A stretch of 64,000 nt of DNA, taken from an uncultured Flavobacteriaceae bacterium (GTDB lineage Bacteria > Bacteroidota > Bacteroidia > Flavobacteriales > Flavobacteriaceae). The position numbers and the translations under genes are program-made. Shown here in pieces: positions 8,635-18,120 of the stretch. The notes beneath the pieces are model-generated. The model was not told where the DNA came from. It searched no databases and worked only from the letters and a program-made list of their open reading frames with translations. The stretch covers positions 248,001-312,000 of the forward strand of contig CANLWB010000007.1 of NCBI GenBank assembly GCA_947494695.1. The letters run 5' to 3'. How positions within the stretch are numbered: the first letter of the stretch is position 1; every line of letters starts with the position of its first letter.

Positions 8635-10494
8635 CTATTTTTTGGCCTCAATTAAATCCATTTCCACCTTCAGGTTGTCAATAATAAATTCTTGTCTTGA
8701 TGGTGTGTTTTTACCCATGTAGAACGATAGTAGTTCTTCTATTGACATATTATCATCTAACATAATGGGATCTAGTCGAATATCATCGCCAATAAAATGC
8801 TTGAATTCATCGGGTGAAATTTCTCCAAGCCCTTTAAATCGTGTTATCTCGGGATTTGGCTTTAATTTAGCAATGGCATTAACGCGCTCTTCCTCCGTAT
8901 AACAATAAATGGTTTCCTTTTTGTTCCTTACTCGAAATAAAGGGGTTTGTAAGATGTATAAATGTCCTTCTTTTATAACTTCGGGAAAAAACTGAAGGAA
9001 GAAAGTTATAAGCAATAAGCGAATATGCATTCCATCTACATCGGCATCTGTTGCAATCACAACGTTGTTATAACGTAAATCTTCCAGAGATTCTTCTATA
9101 TTTAATGCGGCTTGAAGAAGATTAAACTCTTCATTTTCATAAACAATCTTCTTAGTCAACCCATAACAATTTAGGGGTTTTCCTTTTAAACTAAAAACAG
9201 CCTGAGTATTAACATCGCGGGATTTTGTAATACTTCCTGAAGCCGAATCCCCCTCTGTAATAAACAATGTAGTTTCTAGATTACGCTCGTTTTTTGTATC
9301 ACCAAAATGAACTCTGCAATCTCTTAGTTTCTTGTTATGTAAATTGGCTTTTTTAGCACGGTCTTTTGCTAATTTCCTAATTCCTGAAAGCTCCTTACGT
9401 TCGCGTTCGGCCTGTAATATTTTGCGTTGAATTGCCTCGGCAGTATCCTGGTTTTTATGCAGGAAATTATCCAACTGTGTTTTTACAAAATCGTTAATAT
9501 AGGTTCTTACCGTTGGAAGATCGCCTCCCATATCTGTAGACCCTAATTTTGTTTTAGTCTGACTTTCAAAAACGGGTTCCATAACCTTAATAGCTATAGC
9601 GCTCACAACAGATTTTCTAATATCGGAAGCATCGTAATTCTTACCATAAAATTCACGAAGGGTCTTTACAAGTGCTTCTCTAAATGCATTCAGATGGGTT
9701 CCTCCCTGTGTGGTGTTTTGTCCATTCACAAAGGAATGATACTCTTCACTATATTGTGTTTTACTATGTGTTAAGGCCACTTCAATATCGTCACCACGTA
9801 AATGAACAATGGGATACAACCTGTCGGCCTCATTAATATTCTCACTTAGTAAATCTTTTAATCCATTTTCACTATAAAACTTTTCTCCATTAAAAACTAT
9901 GGTTAAACCTGGGTTTAGATATACATAGTTTTTAAGCATCTTAACGATGTACTCATTTCTAAACTTATAATTCTTAAAAATAAGATCATCCGGAATAAAG
10001 GATACCTTGGTACCTTTTCGTCTTGTTGTTGTATCTAAAGACTCTTTATTGGTAAGGTTTCCTTGCTCAAACTCGGCAGATGCTGACTTATTATTTCTGG
10101 TAGACTCTACCTTAAAATAAGACGATAGCGCATTCACCGCTTTGGTACCAACACCATTTAGTCCTACCGATTTTTTAAATGCCTTGGAGTCGTATTTACC
10201 ACCAGTATTCATTTTAGATACGACATCAACCACTTTTCCTAGCGGGATGCCACGTCCGTAATCACGAACCGTAACCCTGCTATCTTTAATTGATATCTCG
10301 ATGGTTTTTCCAGCTCCCATAACATACTCGTCAATGGAGTTATCTAAAACCTCTTTTAATAAGATGTAAATACCGTCATCTGGAGACGACCCATCTCCAA
10401 GCTTACCAATATACATCCCAGGACGCATTCGAATATGTTCCTTCCAGTCAAGCGAGCGTATATTATCTTCGGTATAATTGGATTGTTCGGCCAT
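8635..10494 (-). CDS. parE: DNA topoisomerase IV subunit B
   Basis: This 619-residue ATPase subunit of topoisomerase IV partners with ParC. The GHKL ATP-binding site is visible: catalytic E48 and N52 in [13 protein letters not shown], then YGRGIP and [13 protein letters not shown]. The transducer domain follows, then the TOPRIM domain with E414 in [11 protein letters not shown] and the acidic triad D483/D485/D487 in [10 protein letters not shown]. Length is normal for a flavobacterial ParE. The gene precedes parC, with 50 bp between them. Confidence 0.95.
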   Translation of the reverse strand: MAEQSNYTEDNIRSLDWKEHIRMRPGMYIGKLGDGSSPDDGIYILLKEVLDNSIDEYVMGAGKTIEISIKDSRVTVRDYGRGIPLGKVVDVVSKMNTGGKYDSKAFKKSVGLNGVGTKAVNALSSYFKVESTRNNKSASAEFEQGNLTNKESLDTTTRRKGTKVSFIPDDLIFKNYKFRNEYIVKMLKNYVYLNPGLTIVFNGEKFYSENGLKDLLSENINEADRLYPIVHLRGDDIEVALTHSKTQYSEEYHSFVNGQNTTQGGTHLNAFREALVKTLREFYGKNYDASDIRKSVVSAIAIKVMEPVFESQTKTKLGSTDMGGDLPTVRTYINDFVKTQLDNFLHKNQDTAEAIQRKILQAERERKELSGIRKLAKDRAKKANLHNKKLRDCRVHFGDTKNERNLETTLFITEGDSASGSITKSRDVNTQAVFSLKGKPLNCYGLTKKIVYENEEFNLLQAALNIEESLEDLRYNNVVIATDADVDGMHIRLLLITFFLQFFPEVIKEGHLYILQTPLFRVRNKKETIYCYTEEERVNAIAKLKPNPEITRFKGLGEISPDEFKHFIGDDIRLDPIMLDDNMSIEELLSFYMGKNTPSRQEFIIDNLKVEMDLIEAKK

Positions 10495-10606
10495 AGAAAT
10501 GAGAAAAGTTAGAATGATAGAACGCTAATATAAGACAACGCTATAAAAAATAAAACCTCCATCCCACAAAGTAATTAACAATATAGGATTGTTTTTTGTT
10601 GAGAAC

Positions 10607-11515
10607 CTAATCTTTTGTTTTAGGCTTGTTTAAAGACACCAACATAACTCCACATATAACTACCAGTGCTCCAAAAAATTGTAATAATGTTAATTTTTCA
10701 CTTAAAAAAATAACAGCTAAAATGATGGTTGAAATAGGTCCTACACTTGCTACAATAGCAAAATTCGATGAACTGATCATTTTAATGGAAGCCGAAACCA
10801 AAAACGATGGGATTACCGTCGCAAAAATGGCTATTAGAAACCCCAGAGCATACACCTCCCATGAAAAACTAAACAGATCAACATGGCTTGTTATTATATA
10901 ATGAATAAAAACGCAAACACACGATACGATCATAGCATGAGCTGTAAATTTCATGACTCCAAATTTCGGAATTAACCATCCACTACCTACCAAATAAGAC
11001 GCATAGGTTATGGCACTTAGTAAAATAAAAAGACCTCCTAAATATAAGTTCTTTCCGGAAATGGTGAGCTCTCCTCCAAAAGCGATTACAATCCCAATAT
11101 AAGTTAAAACAATAGCTCCTGTCTGTACTTTTGTGATACGTTGCTTAAAAAACAACGTATTCAACAGTATAACTATGGTAGGGTATAGAAACAAAATTAT
11201 ACGCTCTAAACTGGCTTTGATATAAGTAAGGCCAACAAAGTCAAAATAACTGGCCAGATAATAGCCTACGACTCCAAAAAAAATTAGCCAGGCATGGTCT
11301 GTCTGTCTTACTTCGATACCTTTATTTTGATGTCGGTATTTATACGCTATTACAATATAAAACGGAAGTGAAAATACCATTCTAAGTAATAGGATGCTAA
11401 TGGCATCTACGTCATACTGATAGGCCAATTTGACCATAACGGCTTTAGAAGAAAACAAAACAACGCCTAAAACGCCAAGTATAATACCGGATATAAAAGT
11501 TTTTGTGGTTCGCAT
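10607..11515 (-). CDS. EamA/DMT-family transporter
   Basis: A 302-residue integral membrane protein with about ten hydrophobic segments in two halves, each an EamA-type repeat. The first half holds VLFSSKAVMVKLAY, the second GGLFILLSAITYASYLV. A short basic tail (KPKTKD) ends it. Such transporters of the drug/metabolite superfamily usually export amino acids, nucleotides or metabolites; the substrate cannot be told here. It is on the same strand as parE, 112 bp upstream, and may be a separate transcript. Confidence 0.85.
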   Translation of the reverse strand: MRTTKTFISGIILGVLGVVLFSSKAVMVKLAYQYDVDAISILLLRMVFSLPFYIVIAYKYRHQNKGIEVRQTDHAWLIFFGVVGYYLASYFDFVGLTYIKASLERIILFLYPTIVILLNTLFFKQRITKVQTGAIVLTYIGIVIAFGGELTISGKNLYLGGLFILLSAITYASYLVGSGWLIPKFGVMKFTAHAMIVSCVCVFIHYIITSHVDLFSFSWEVYALGFLIAIFATVIPSFLVSASIKMISSSNFAIVASVGPISTIILAVIFLSEKLTLLQFFGALVVICGVMLVSLNKPKTKD

Positions 11516-11923
11516 AAAACGAAAGTAGAACTGTTGACCAGAGTAACTGTTTTAGATGTTTTAAGAATTACGACGTTCAACCACTATATCTGTTACTTAG
11601 GTATTGTATTTAGAGGAATACCTTATCTATTGATTTTGAGACGTTCAGCTTTTTGGCCTTTGTTTCGTATTCAGTACTCAGGTGAAGCGTTAAAATATGT
11701 CTTAGCGTCCTTGCCTCTTAGCGCGACATTTTCCGTTATCGGTCGTAGTGTTTGGTAATCAAATGGAATTTCAGATTTATGATTTCGAATTCTATAATTC
11801 GGGATGCATCACCGCTTTCGGTCTAAAATCTAACCGTCTAGATTCTAGAATTCAGCTTCAAAGCTTTTATTCTTAGTTTCAAAACCACAACCCCCTCTAA
11901 CGCACAACTCTTAAACGCAGGCC
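11516..11923. other. Gene-free stretch between DMT transporter and ychF
   Basis: No convincing gene in 408 bases. A 13-bp palindrome TCTAGATTCTAGA lies at 11837-11849, and the surrounding sequence contains several GAATTC/ATTCT-rich short repeats. A 74-codon plus-strand ORF (11534-11758) has no family resemblance and is not called. Confidence 0.5.
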
Positions 11924-13018
11924 TTAAACATTAAATAAGAAATGCATCACATCGCCATCCTTAACTTCATAGTTCTTACCTTCTACGCGCATTTTTCCAG
12001 CTTCTTTCACTTTGGCTTCACTACCAAAAGACACATAATCATCATAGCTTATCACCTCTGCACGAATAAAGCCTTTTTCAAAATCTGTATGAATCACACC
12101 GGCTGCCTGTGGTGCACTGGCACCTATATCTACAGTCCAGGCACGCACTTCTTTAACACCCGCTGTAAAATACGTTTGTTGATTTAATAATTTGTATGCA
12201 GAACGAATAAGTTTAGCAGAACCTGGTTCTTCCAATCCGATATCCTGTAAGAACATCTGGCGCTCTTCATAATCATCTAACTCATTAATATCTGCTTCTG
12301 TTCCAACTGCAAGTACTAAAACCTCTGCTTTTTCGTCTTTCACCGCTGCTTTTACGTTTTCAACATAATCATTACCAGAAACTGCAGCACCTTCATCTAC
12401 ATTGCAGACATACATTACTGGCTTATCTGTTATAAGTTGCAATGGTTTTACAAATTCACTATAATCCTCGTCATTAAACTCTAAAGCTCGTACCGATTTT
12501 CCAGATTCCAGACCTTCTTTAATGGCTAATAATATTGACTCTTCCTTTTGAGCCTCTTTATTTCCTGTTTTTGCTGCTCGTTTTACTTTATCCAGCTTTT
12601 TTTCTGCAGTTTCCAGGTCTTTAAGTTGTAATTCCATGTCAATAGTTTCTTTATCCCTTAATGGATCTACAGAACCATCAACATGTACTATATTATCGTT
12701 ATCAAAACAGCGTAATACATGTAGAATCGCGTCGGTTTCTCTAATGTTTCCCAGGAATTGGTTTCCTAAACCTTCTCCTTTACTAGCTCCTTTTACCAAC
12801 CCTGCTATATCTACAATCTCTACAGTGGCAGGTTGCACGCGCTCTGGGCTTACCAAAGATTCCAGTTTTTCTAATCTTGGATCTGGGACGTTAACGACTC
12901 CTATATTAGGTTCTATAGTGCAAAACGGAAAGTTCGCACTCTGCGCTTTAGCATTAGATAAACAATTAAATAATGTCGACTTCCCTACATTTGGTAATCC
13001 TACAATTCCTGCTTTCAT
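11924..13018 (-). CDS. ychF: Obg-like P-loop ATPase YchF
   Basis: The 364-residue product is full length for YchF/OLA1. It shows the G1 loop GLPNVGKSTLFN at the N-terminus, DIAGLVKGASKGEGLGNQFL (G3 and switch), a central coiled coil (DLETAEKKLDKVKRAAK) and a C-terminal TGS domain (AGVIHTDFEKGFIRAEV). YchF is a ribosome-associated ATPase linked to stress control. The start ATG lies 23 bp from a -7 box on the same strand, so the leader is short. Monocistronic. Confidence 0.95.
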   Translation of the reverse strand: MKAGIVGLPNVGKSTLFNCLSNAKAQSANFPFCTIEPNIGVVNVPDPRLEKLESLVSPERVQPATVEIVDIAGLVKGASKGEGLGNQFLGNIRETDAILHVLRCFDNDNIVHVDGSVDPLRDKETIDMELQLKDLETAEKKLDKVKRAAKTGNKEAQKEESILLAIKEGLESGKSVRALEFNDEDYSEFVKPLQLITDKPVMYVCNVDEGAAVSGNDYVENVKAAVKDEKAEVLVLAVGTEADINELDDYEERQMFLQDIGLEEPGSAKLIRSAYKLLNQQTYFTAGVKEVRAWTVDIGASAPQAAGVIHTDFEKGFIRAEVISYDDYVSFGSEAKVKEAGKMRVEGKNYEVKDGDVMHFLFNV

Positions 13019-13040
13019 TGAAAATTTGTTTTAGCGAGTG

Positions 13041-13048
13041 CAAAGATA
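13041..13048 (-). promoter_or_regulatory. Bacteroidota -7 promoter element for ychF
   Basis: Minus-strand TATCTTTG matches the TAnnTTTG -7 consensus and lies 23-30 bp before the ychF start. No clear -33 TTTG partner is present. Confidence 0.45.
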
Positions 13049-13206
13049 TATTATATTACCAGTATTTTATAATTTTTATGGAAATGAGTACTAAACAAAT
13101 ATTGCATCATTATTTTTATTCAGGTTTTGCTTCCAAACTTCATCAGGTTCGGTTAAATAGCGCGTGTTCTATCTGTCATTAAGATGGTTTATAATACGAT
13201 ATAAAA

Positions 13207-13614
13207 TTACTCATCTTTAATAATAGAATGTTTTAAAAAATCGTCTAAAGATTTACTTTCTATATTAAACCCTCCGTCCTCACAATCTCCGAAATATACA
13301 GGACAGAGTTCGTTATTTACATCAACAACCAAAAAGTCGATGGTATCTTCTATACTTGCCAATGGTATATATTTTCTACCATCTTTTTTAGATCCTGTAG
13401 TAATCATTTCTTCATGGGCTTCCATAAGGTATTTTACAGATTTTTCAGAAAAATCCAGCCAGGGTTCCTGGTATTCTGGAAAAAAATAAGGTGCTTCTTC
13501 TAATTTATAATCGAATTGTAAATAATTCTCTATTTCAGATTCGTAAAAGTGTTTAAATCGTTCTGGAAACTCTGAAATTCCATGGGGGTTTTTAGCATTA
13601 AAATATTTTAACAT
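13207..13614 (-). CDS. SMI1/KNR4 (SUKH)-like small protein
   Basis: A 135-residue acidic, soluble protein. The C-terminal part (YIPLASIEDTIDFLVVDVNN then CPVYFGDCEDGGF and SLDDFLKH) resembles the end of SMI1/KNR4 domains, where a predicted strand and a closing SxxxFL helix occur. SUKH proteins often act as immunity factors against secreted toxins in Bacteroidota, but no toxin gene is adjacent here. The family call is tentative because the usual N-terminal LPxxY motif is not evident. Confidence 0.5.
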   Translation of the reverse strand: MLKYFNAKNPHGISEFPERFKHFYESEIENYLQFDYKLEEAPYFFPEYQEPWLDFSEKSVKYLMEAHEEMITTGSKKDGRKYIPLASIEDTIDFLVVDVNNELCPVYFGDCEDGGFNIESKSLDDFLKHSIIKDE

Positions 13615-13686
13615 GTTTTTTTATTAGGTTAAATTTATGTATTGTCTTATTGGAAAACAAAAAAGCAAAAAGCGTGCATTGACTGA

Positions 13687-14182
13687 TTAATTCCAAATAC
13701 CATTTGCCTCTGTTAAAACCATGGGAGTGTTACTAGTTACTAATATGGTTTGCTCATGTTGGGTTACGTATCCACCTTTGTTCCCTACTAAGGTCCAACC
13801 ATCATTAAGTTCGACTGCCATTGTCGATTTGGTAGATATAAACGTTTCAATCGCCACCGTGGTATTTTTTTTAAACCTTTCTCTGTTAGTTTTAACTCTA
13901 TAATTTATTTACCAAATCGCCTTCCTTTAAAATCTTTTGACGAGAAGGTATCCCATGAGCGGCCTCTTCATTAACGCTTATACAGGTATAACCTGGAAAT
14001 CCGTAAGCTACATTTGGAGCCGATTTAGCTCCATAACTCTTCAAAATTTCACTGCCGTACTCGTCTAATTCCTTGGTTGACATACCAACCCAAGCAAATT
14101 CCCGCATTCGTTTAAGTGTTATTCCAACAACTTCACTTACTTTTTTCATTCCTAGGAGTTCAAACTCTTTGCTTATTGACAT
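13687..14182 (-). pseudogene. map: Methionine aminopeptidase (type I) with internal deletion
   Basis: The N-terminal 92 codons (14182 down to about 13907) match type I methionine aminopeptidase: LLGMKKVSEVVGITLKRMRE, CISVNEEAAHGIPS and EGDLVN. The frame then ends KL-stop at 13898. In another frame just downstream, a second stretch to the stop at 13687 reads RFKKNTTVAIETFISTKST, LNDGWTLVGNKGGYVTQHEQ and VLTEANGIWN. That is the Map C-terminus. Compared with a usual length near 250, about 100 residues are missing. The gap removes the two metal-binding Asp residues and the central His, so the product cannot be active. The cell must have another map gene elsewhere. Confidence 0.88.
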
Positions 14183-14719
14183 ATCTTAATTTGTTAACGA
14201 TAAAAAGGCTTAAATTCTTGACCTTACAAGAATTTATTCAAAAATAAGAAGTCCTTTTTTAAAAGAAAATAGATTTGCATTTTTAACATATGTAGATTAC
14301 GTAGTTAAGATTTACATTTCAAATAAAAACATTCTACGACATGGTTTTAAGTCGCTGTTAGCCATATTCTTTTAGATTTACAGGCAGTGTTTTTCAAAAA
14401 GTTTAACCTTTGTGTTTCATTGATCTCTCCCTGGTATAACATAATTATTTACCATTTTGGTTTTCAATAACTAATTTAAGGGAACATATATTAAATGGAC
14501 AAGTTTGCTTTGTGATTTTCATTTCGCTTTTTCATTAAGGTACAATGTACAAGGATAAAAACGATTGGTGTTTAATCCAAAACATATGTATTCAACCCAA
14601 TATAATCCTTACGACAGAGCTGAATCTTTAGAGCCTACAACCATGATTACAAAGACAAAAACTACAACCAACAAAATTTATTAGTATATTTATTCCTCCC
14701 AAATTTAAATGAAACAAAC
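14183..14719. other. Gene-free stretch upstream of the TonB receptor
   Basis: 537 AT-rich bases between the broken map gene and the receptor at 14720. No ORF with family resemblance, and no clear promoter box. It probably includes the receptor's leader and debris flanking the pseudogene. Confidence 0.5.
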
Positions 14720-17419
14720 ATGAAAAGTATTTTCACTTTTGCCTTAAGCCTATTTAGCTCTATTTTTTTATTTTCTCAACAACAGATATCAGGTACCATT
14801 ACCGACGCATCTGGAGCCACAATTGCTGGTGTAAACGTTATAGAAAAAGGAACAACCAATGGTGTAATCTCAAATTTTGACGGAAAATATATAATTTCTG
14901 CACAAGGAAACTCAACCCTGGTGTTTAGCTATGTTGGTTATGATTCTCTAGAAATTCTAGTAAATAACCAAACGGTTATAAATGTGACTCTAAAAGATGG
15001 TGTAAGCCTGGATGCAGTGGTTTTAGTAGGTTCCAGAAGCCCTAAGCGAACAGCTACAGACACACCTGTTCCGGTTGATGTCCTTGATGTTTCGAGCATT
15101 GCTTCTAAAACCGGTAAAGTAGAGATTAACGACATACTACAATATGCAGCACCATCCTTTAATGCTGGTAAGCAATCGGGATCGGATGGAGCCGATCATA
15201 TCGTACCTGCCTCGCTGCGTGGATTAGGCCCCGATCAAACACTCGTCTTAATAAACGGAAAACGAAGACACCAATCTTCTTTGGTAAACATTTTTGGTAC
15301 CCGTGGACGTGGAAACTCAGGAACCGACCTTAATGCGATTCCTGTCAGTGCAATTAAAAGAATAGAAGTGTTAAGGGACGGCGCCTCAGCTCAATATGGA
15401 TCTGATGCTATTGCTGGGGTGATTAATATCGTTTTAAAAGATTTTACCGATGGTTTTTCAGGTGGTATTACCTATGGAGCCTACAGTACTGCTATTGGCG
15501 ATGGTTGGGAGGCCCAAAGTGGAGAAACACTTTATAATGTAGAAGGTAAAAACCGACTAGACGGCGATAACAAAAGTTGGGATGGTGAAACCATCAAAAT
15601 AGATGCTAATTACGGTGTTGCCTTAGGTAATAATGGCGGATTTGCAAACTTTACTACCGAATTCTTATCCAGACAAAACACATTAAGACCTGGATTCTCA
15701 TGGAGAAAAGGCTATGGTAGTGCCGGTGTAGACGGTTTTAATTTTATGATCAATTCATCTTTACCGGTAGGCGATAATACAGAGGTATATGCCTTTGGCG
15801 GCAGAAACTTTAGAGATACCAATGCTTATGCTTTTTCACGCGGTGCCTTTGATGATGATGCAAACGGAGAACTTCGAACGGTCTCAAGTATATATCCAAA
15901 TGGTTTTACTCCTCGAATTACGTCCAATATTACCGATGTTTCGGTTTCGGTGGGTGTAAGACATGAAATGGCTAATGGTTGGAATGTGGATTTTAATAAT
16001 ACCTACGGAAAGAACAATTTCCACTATTTTATAAAAGACAGTAATAATGCTTCAATGAGAACGAGCTCTCCTACCGATTTTGACGCTGGTGGACACTTTC
16101 TTGCTCAAAATACGACCGGACTAGATTTCAGCAAGTACCTAGATTATGTAGCTTCGGGATTAAGTTTGGCCTTTGGTTTTGAATACAGAACAGAAAATTT
16201 TGGAATTTTCGCCGGTGATGAGCCTTCATACGGGCTTTACGATGAAAATGGCATTGTAATTTCAAACCCGGCAACTCAAAGTATTGCCACCTCCCCACTA
16301 GGGAACGAGTTACCTGGAGGATCACAAGGGTTCCCAGGGTATAGCCCAGACAATGAAGTGGATAGAAATCGTTCCAACTACAGTGCATATTTTGATACAG
16401 AGCTTAATGTTACTGAACAATTTATGCTTGCCGGGGCCGTAAGGTTTGAAAACTATAGCGATTTTGGAAGTACTTTTAATGGTAAATTGGCCACAAGACT
16501 TAAAGTTACTGAAGACCTTTCGTTACGAGGTTCTATTTCTACAGGGTTTAGAGCACCTTCTTTAGCCCAGTTATATTATAATCTTATCTTTAACAATATT
16601 GTTGCTGGAACGTCTGTACCATCTTTATTATCTGCCAACAATAGTACCGTTACCAGAGCCTTTGGTATTGGTCAGTTAAATGAAGAAAAAGCCGTTAACG
16701 CCAGCATTGGTTTCACTTATAAGAAAGGTGGATTTACCGCTACCGTAGATGCCTACTCTATTACTGTAGATGATAGAATTATTTTAACCGACAACTTCAC
16801 AGATCAAGCTATTTTAGGCCCTTTAAACGTGGATGCCGCGCAATTCTTTGCGAATGGTGTGGATACCAGAACCAACGGACTTGACATTGTTTTGGGATAC
16901 GAAACCGGTATTGGAGAACACGGTAAAGCCACAATTGGTTTAATTGGTAACCTTAACGATCTGGAAATAAAACGTATTAATAACGGAAATCTAAATGAGT
17001 TTACCTTTTTCGGACCTTTCTCGCAGGCCTATCTGGAAGCGGCTGCTCCCGATTACAAATTTGGACTCAATTTAGGGTATTCTTGCAAAAAATTTGACGC
17101 CACCGCATCTCTTACCCAGTTTAGTGAAGTAACCCTTCAGGATTTTCAATGGGTAGATACTCCAGCAACTACTCAGGCAGAGGCCGATGCCCTCTTTCCT
17201 GTTGCCACAGATATTTATGAAGCTGCCTTGGTTGTAGACTTAAGTGCAGGATATCAATTCACAGAAAAAATCAAGTTTACTATAGGGGCTAACAACCTGT
17301 TCAACGCATATCCTACACCTCAATTCGATGGATGGACAGATCAAGGTGGCTTAGCAGATTCTGTTCAAATGGGTTCCGATGGGACTTATGTGTTTGGAAG
17401 GCTTAATTTTAGTTTATAA
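14720..17419 (+). CDS. TonB-dependent outer-membrane receptor
   Basis: This 899-residue protein has a signal peptide (residues 1-20, ending LFSQ). A CarboxypepD_reg-like domain (about 22-95, ISGTITDASGATIAGVNVIE) follows, then a plug domain (VEINDILQYAAPSF, SLRGLGPDQTLVLINGKRR, IEVLRDGASAQYGSDAIAG). A 22-strand barrel ends in the aromatic-rich LNFSL. It imports a ligand across the outer membrane using TonB energy. No SusD partner follows, and the plug resembles siderophore/vitamin-type or oligopeptide receptors rather than SusC. The ligand is unknown. Transcription stands alone; a large hairpin lies just past the stop. Confidence 0.9.
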   Translation: MKSIFTFALSLFSSIFLFSQQQISGTITDASGATIAGVNVIEKGTTNGVISNFDGKYIISAQGNSTLVFSYVGYDSLEILVNNQTVINVTLKDGVSLDAVVLVGSRSPKRTATDTPVPVDVLDVSSIASKTGKVEINDILQYAAPSFNAGKQSGSDGADHIVPASLRGLGPDQTLVLINGKRRHQSSLVNIFGTRGRGNSGTDLNAIPVSAIKRIEVLRDGASAQYGSDAIAGVINIVLKDFTDGFSGGITYGAYSTAIGDGWEAQSGETLYNVEGKNRLDGDNKSWDGETIKIDANYGVALGNNGGFANFTTEFLSRQNTLRPGFSWRKGYGSAGVDGFNFMINSSLPVGDNTEVYAFGGRNFRDTNAYAFSRGAFDDDANGELRTVSSIYPNGFTPRITSNITDVSVSVGVRHEMANGWNVDFNNTYGKNNFHYFIKDSNNASMRTSSPTDFDAGGHFLAQNTTGLDFSKYLDYVASGLSLAFGFEYRTENFGIFAGDEPSYGLYDENGIVISNPATQSIATSPLGNELPGGSQGFPGYSPDNEVDRNRSNYSAYFDTELNVTEQFMLAGAVRFENYSDFGSTFNGKLATRLKVTEDLSLRGSISTGFRAPSLAQLYYNLIFNNIVAGTSVPSLLSANNSTVTRAFGIGQLNEEKAVNASIGFTYKKGGFTATVDAYSITVDDRIILTDNFTDQAILGPLNVDAAQFFANGVDTRTNGLDIVLGYETGIGEHGKATIGLIGNLNDLEIKRINNGNLNEFTFFGPFSQAYLEAAAPDYKFGLNLGYSCKKFDATASLTQFSEVTLQDFQWVDTPATTQAEADALFPVATDIYEAALVVDLSAGYQFTEKIKFTIGANNLFNAYPTPQFDGWTDQGGLADSVQMGSDGTYVFGRLNFSL

Positions 17420-17426
17420 CATATTT

Positions 17427-17490
17427 CCATTGAACGCGGGTAAAAAATTGAAGTGATTTGGCTTTTAAACATTTCGCCTGCGTTCGATGG
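17427..17490 (+). repeat. Long-arm hairpin after TonB receptor gene
   Basis: CCATTGAACGCGGG (17427-17440) can pair over all 14 positions with CCTGCGTTCGATGG (17477-17490) if two G:U pairs are allowed. It starts 7 bp after the receptor stop codon. There is no T-run after it. It may be a 3' stabilising structure or a terminator that needs other factors. Confidence 0.5.
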
Positions 17491-17728
17491 ACACCATTAA
17501 CCTATATGTTAACCGCGCTCTGATCTAAAATTCCTCAAAGAAAACACAACCATACATAGCTGTAAACTACAGTCAAGTTTTATTTAAAAGTATCAGGTGA
17601 AAAACGACAAATTTTATTAGGGAATAGTTTTAAGTTCCAAGTGGTATAAAGCGTTATATTAAACGACATCTTTTTACTGATATTGCAGCTAGAAAAGCAC
17701 AATCTCTAATTTTAAAATTCTCCCGCTA
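17491..17728. other. Rest of gene-free stretch before the putative immunity gene
   Basis: The gap from the receptor stop to the next gene is 309 bases. Beyond the hairpin nothing was recognised. It lies between two convergent genes. Confidence 0.4.
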
Positions 17729-18052
17729 TTAGTTAAACAAAAGATAATCTGATAGGAATAAATATGTTTTCTCCCCGGCGTAAACTAAGGCTATAGATAA
17801 AACCATGATGAATAAACGTGCACTGGTAAATGAAAACGACTTTTGCTCTTCCCTTTTTTTATTTATAATATAGTTGGTCGCGAAAAAAATGATTATAGAT
17901 ACAAGTGCAGCATTAACCCCTGCAATAATAATATAGAAATCCTTAACCCAACTATAACCTTCTGTCGAAAAAACAATATAAAGATATCTTCCAAAAACAT
18001 TTAAAAAGATTATGGATAGACTCCAAAGTAAAATTTTAATTTTTGTATTCAT
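17729..18052 (-). CDS. Small membrane protein, candidate immunity factor
   Basis: A 107-residue protein with three hydrophobic segments: about 8-28 (LLWSLSIIFLNVFGRYLYIV), 38-62 (YIIIAGVNAALVSIIIFFA) and 80-100 (ARLFIMVLSIALVYAG). A basic loop (NKKREEQK) joins the second and third. I do not recognise the family. It is the last gene of a same-strand run, 68 bp after a lipase-like gene that itself follows an Hcp-type tube gene. In T6SS cargo cassettes the gene after the effector usually encodes its immunity protein, and lipase effectors are often countered by envelope proteins. That role is inference from position. Confidence 0.6.
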   Translation of the reverse strand: MNTKIKILLWSLSIIFLNVFGRYLYIVFSTEGYSWVKDFYIIIAGVNAALVSIIIFFATNYIINKKREEQKSFSFTSARLFIMVLSIALVYAGEKTYLFLSDYLLFN

Positions 18053-18120
18053 TATTCTTAAAATTACAAGTTAAAGTAAGTCATTCATTTCCTTTAAGAA
18101 CGTTTTATGTATTATTTATT

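Noticed and set aside
11534-11758. 74-codon plus-strand ORF in the gap before ychF
   Set aside because: No family resemblance, no upstream promoter, Leu/Arg-rich composition typical of chance ORFs in this region.
13721-13903. Plus-strand ORF over the broken map gene
   Set aside because: It is the antisense of the readable Map C-terminal sequence, which has clear family motifs on the minus strand.
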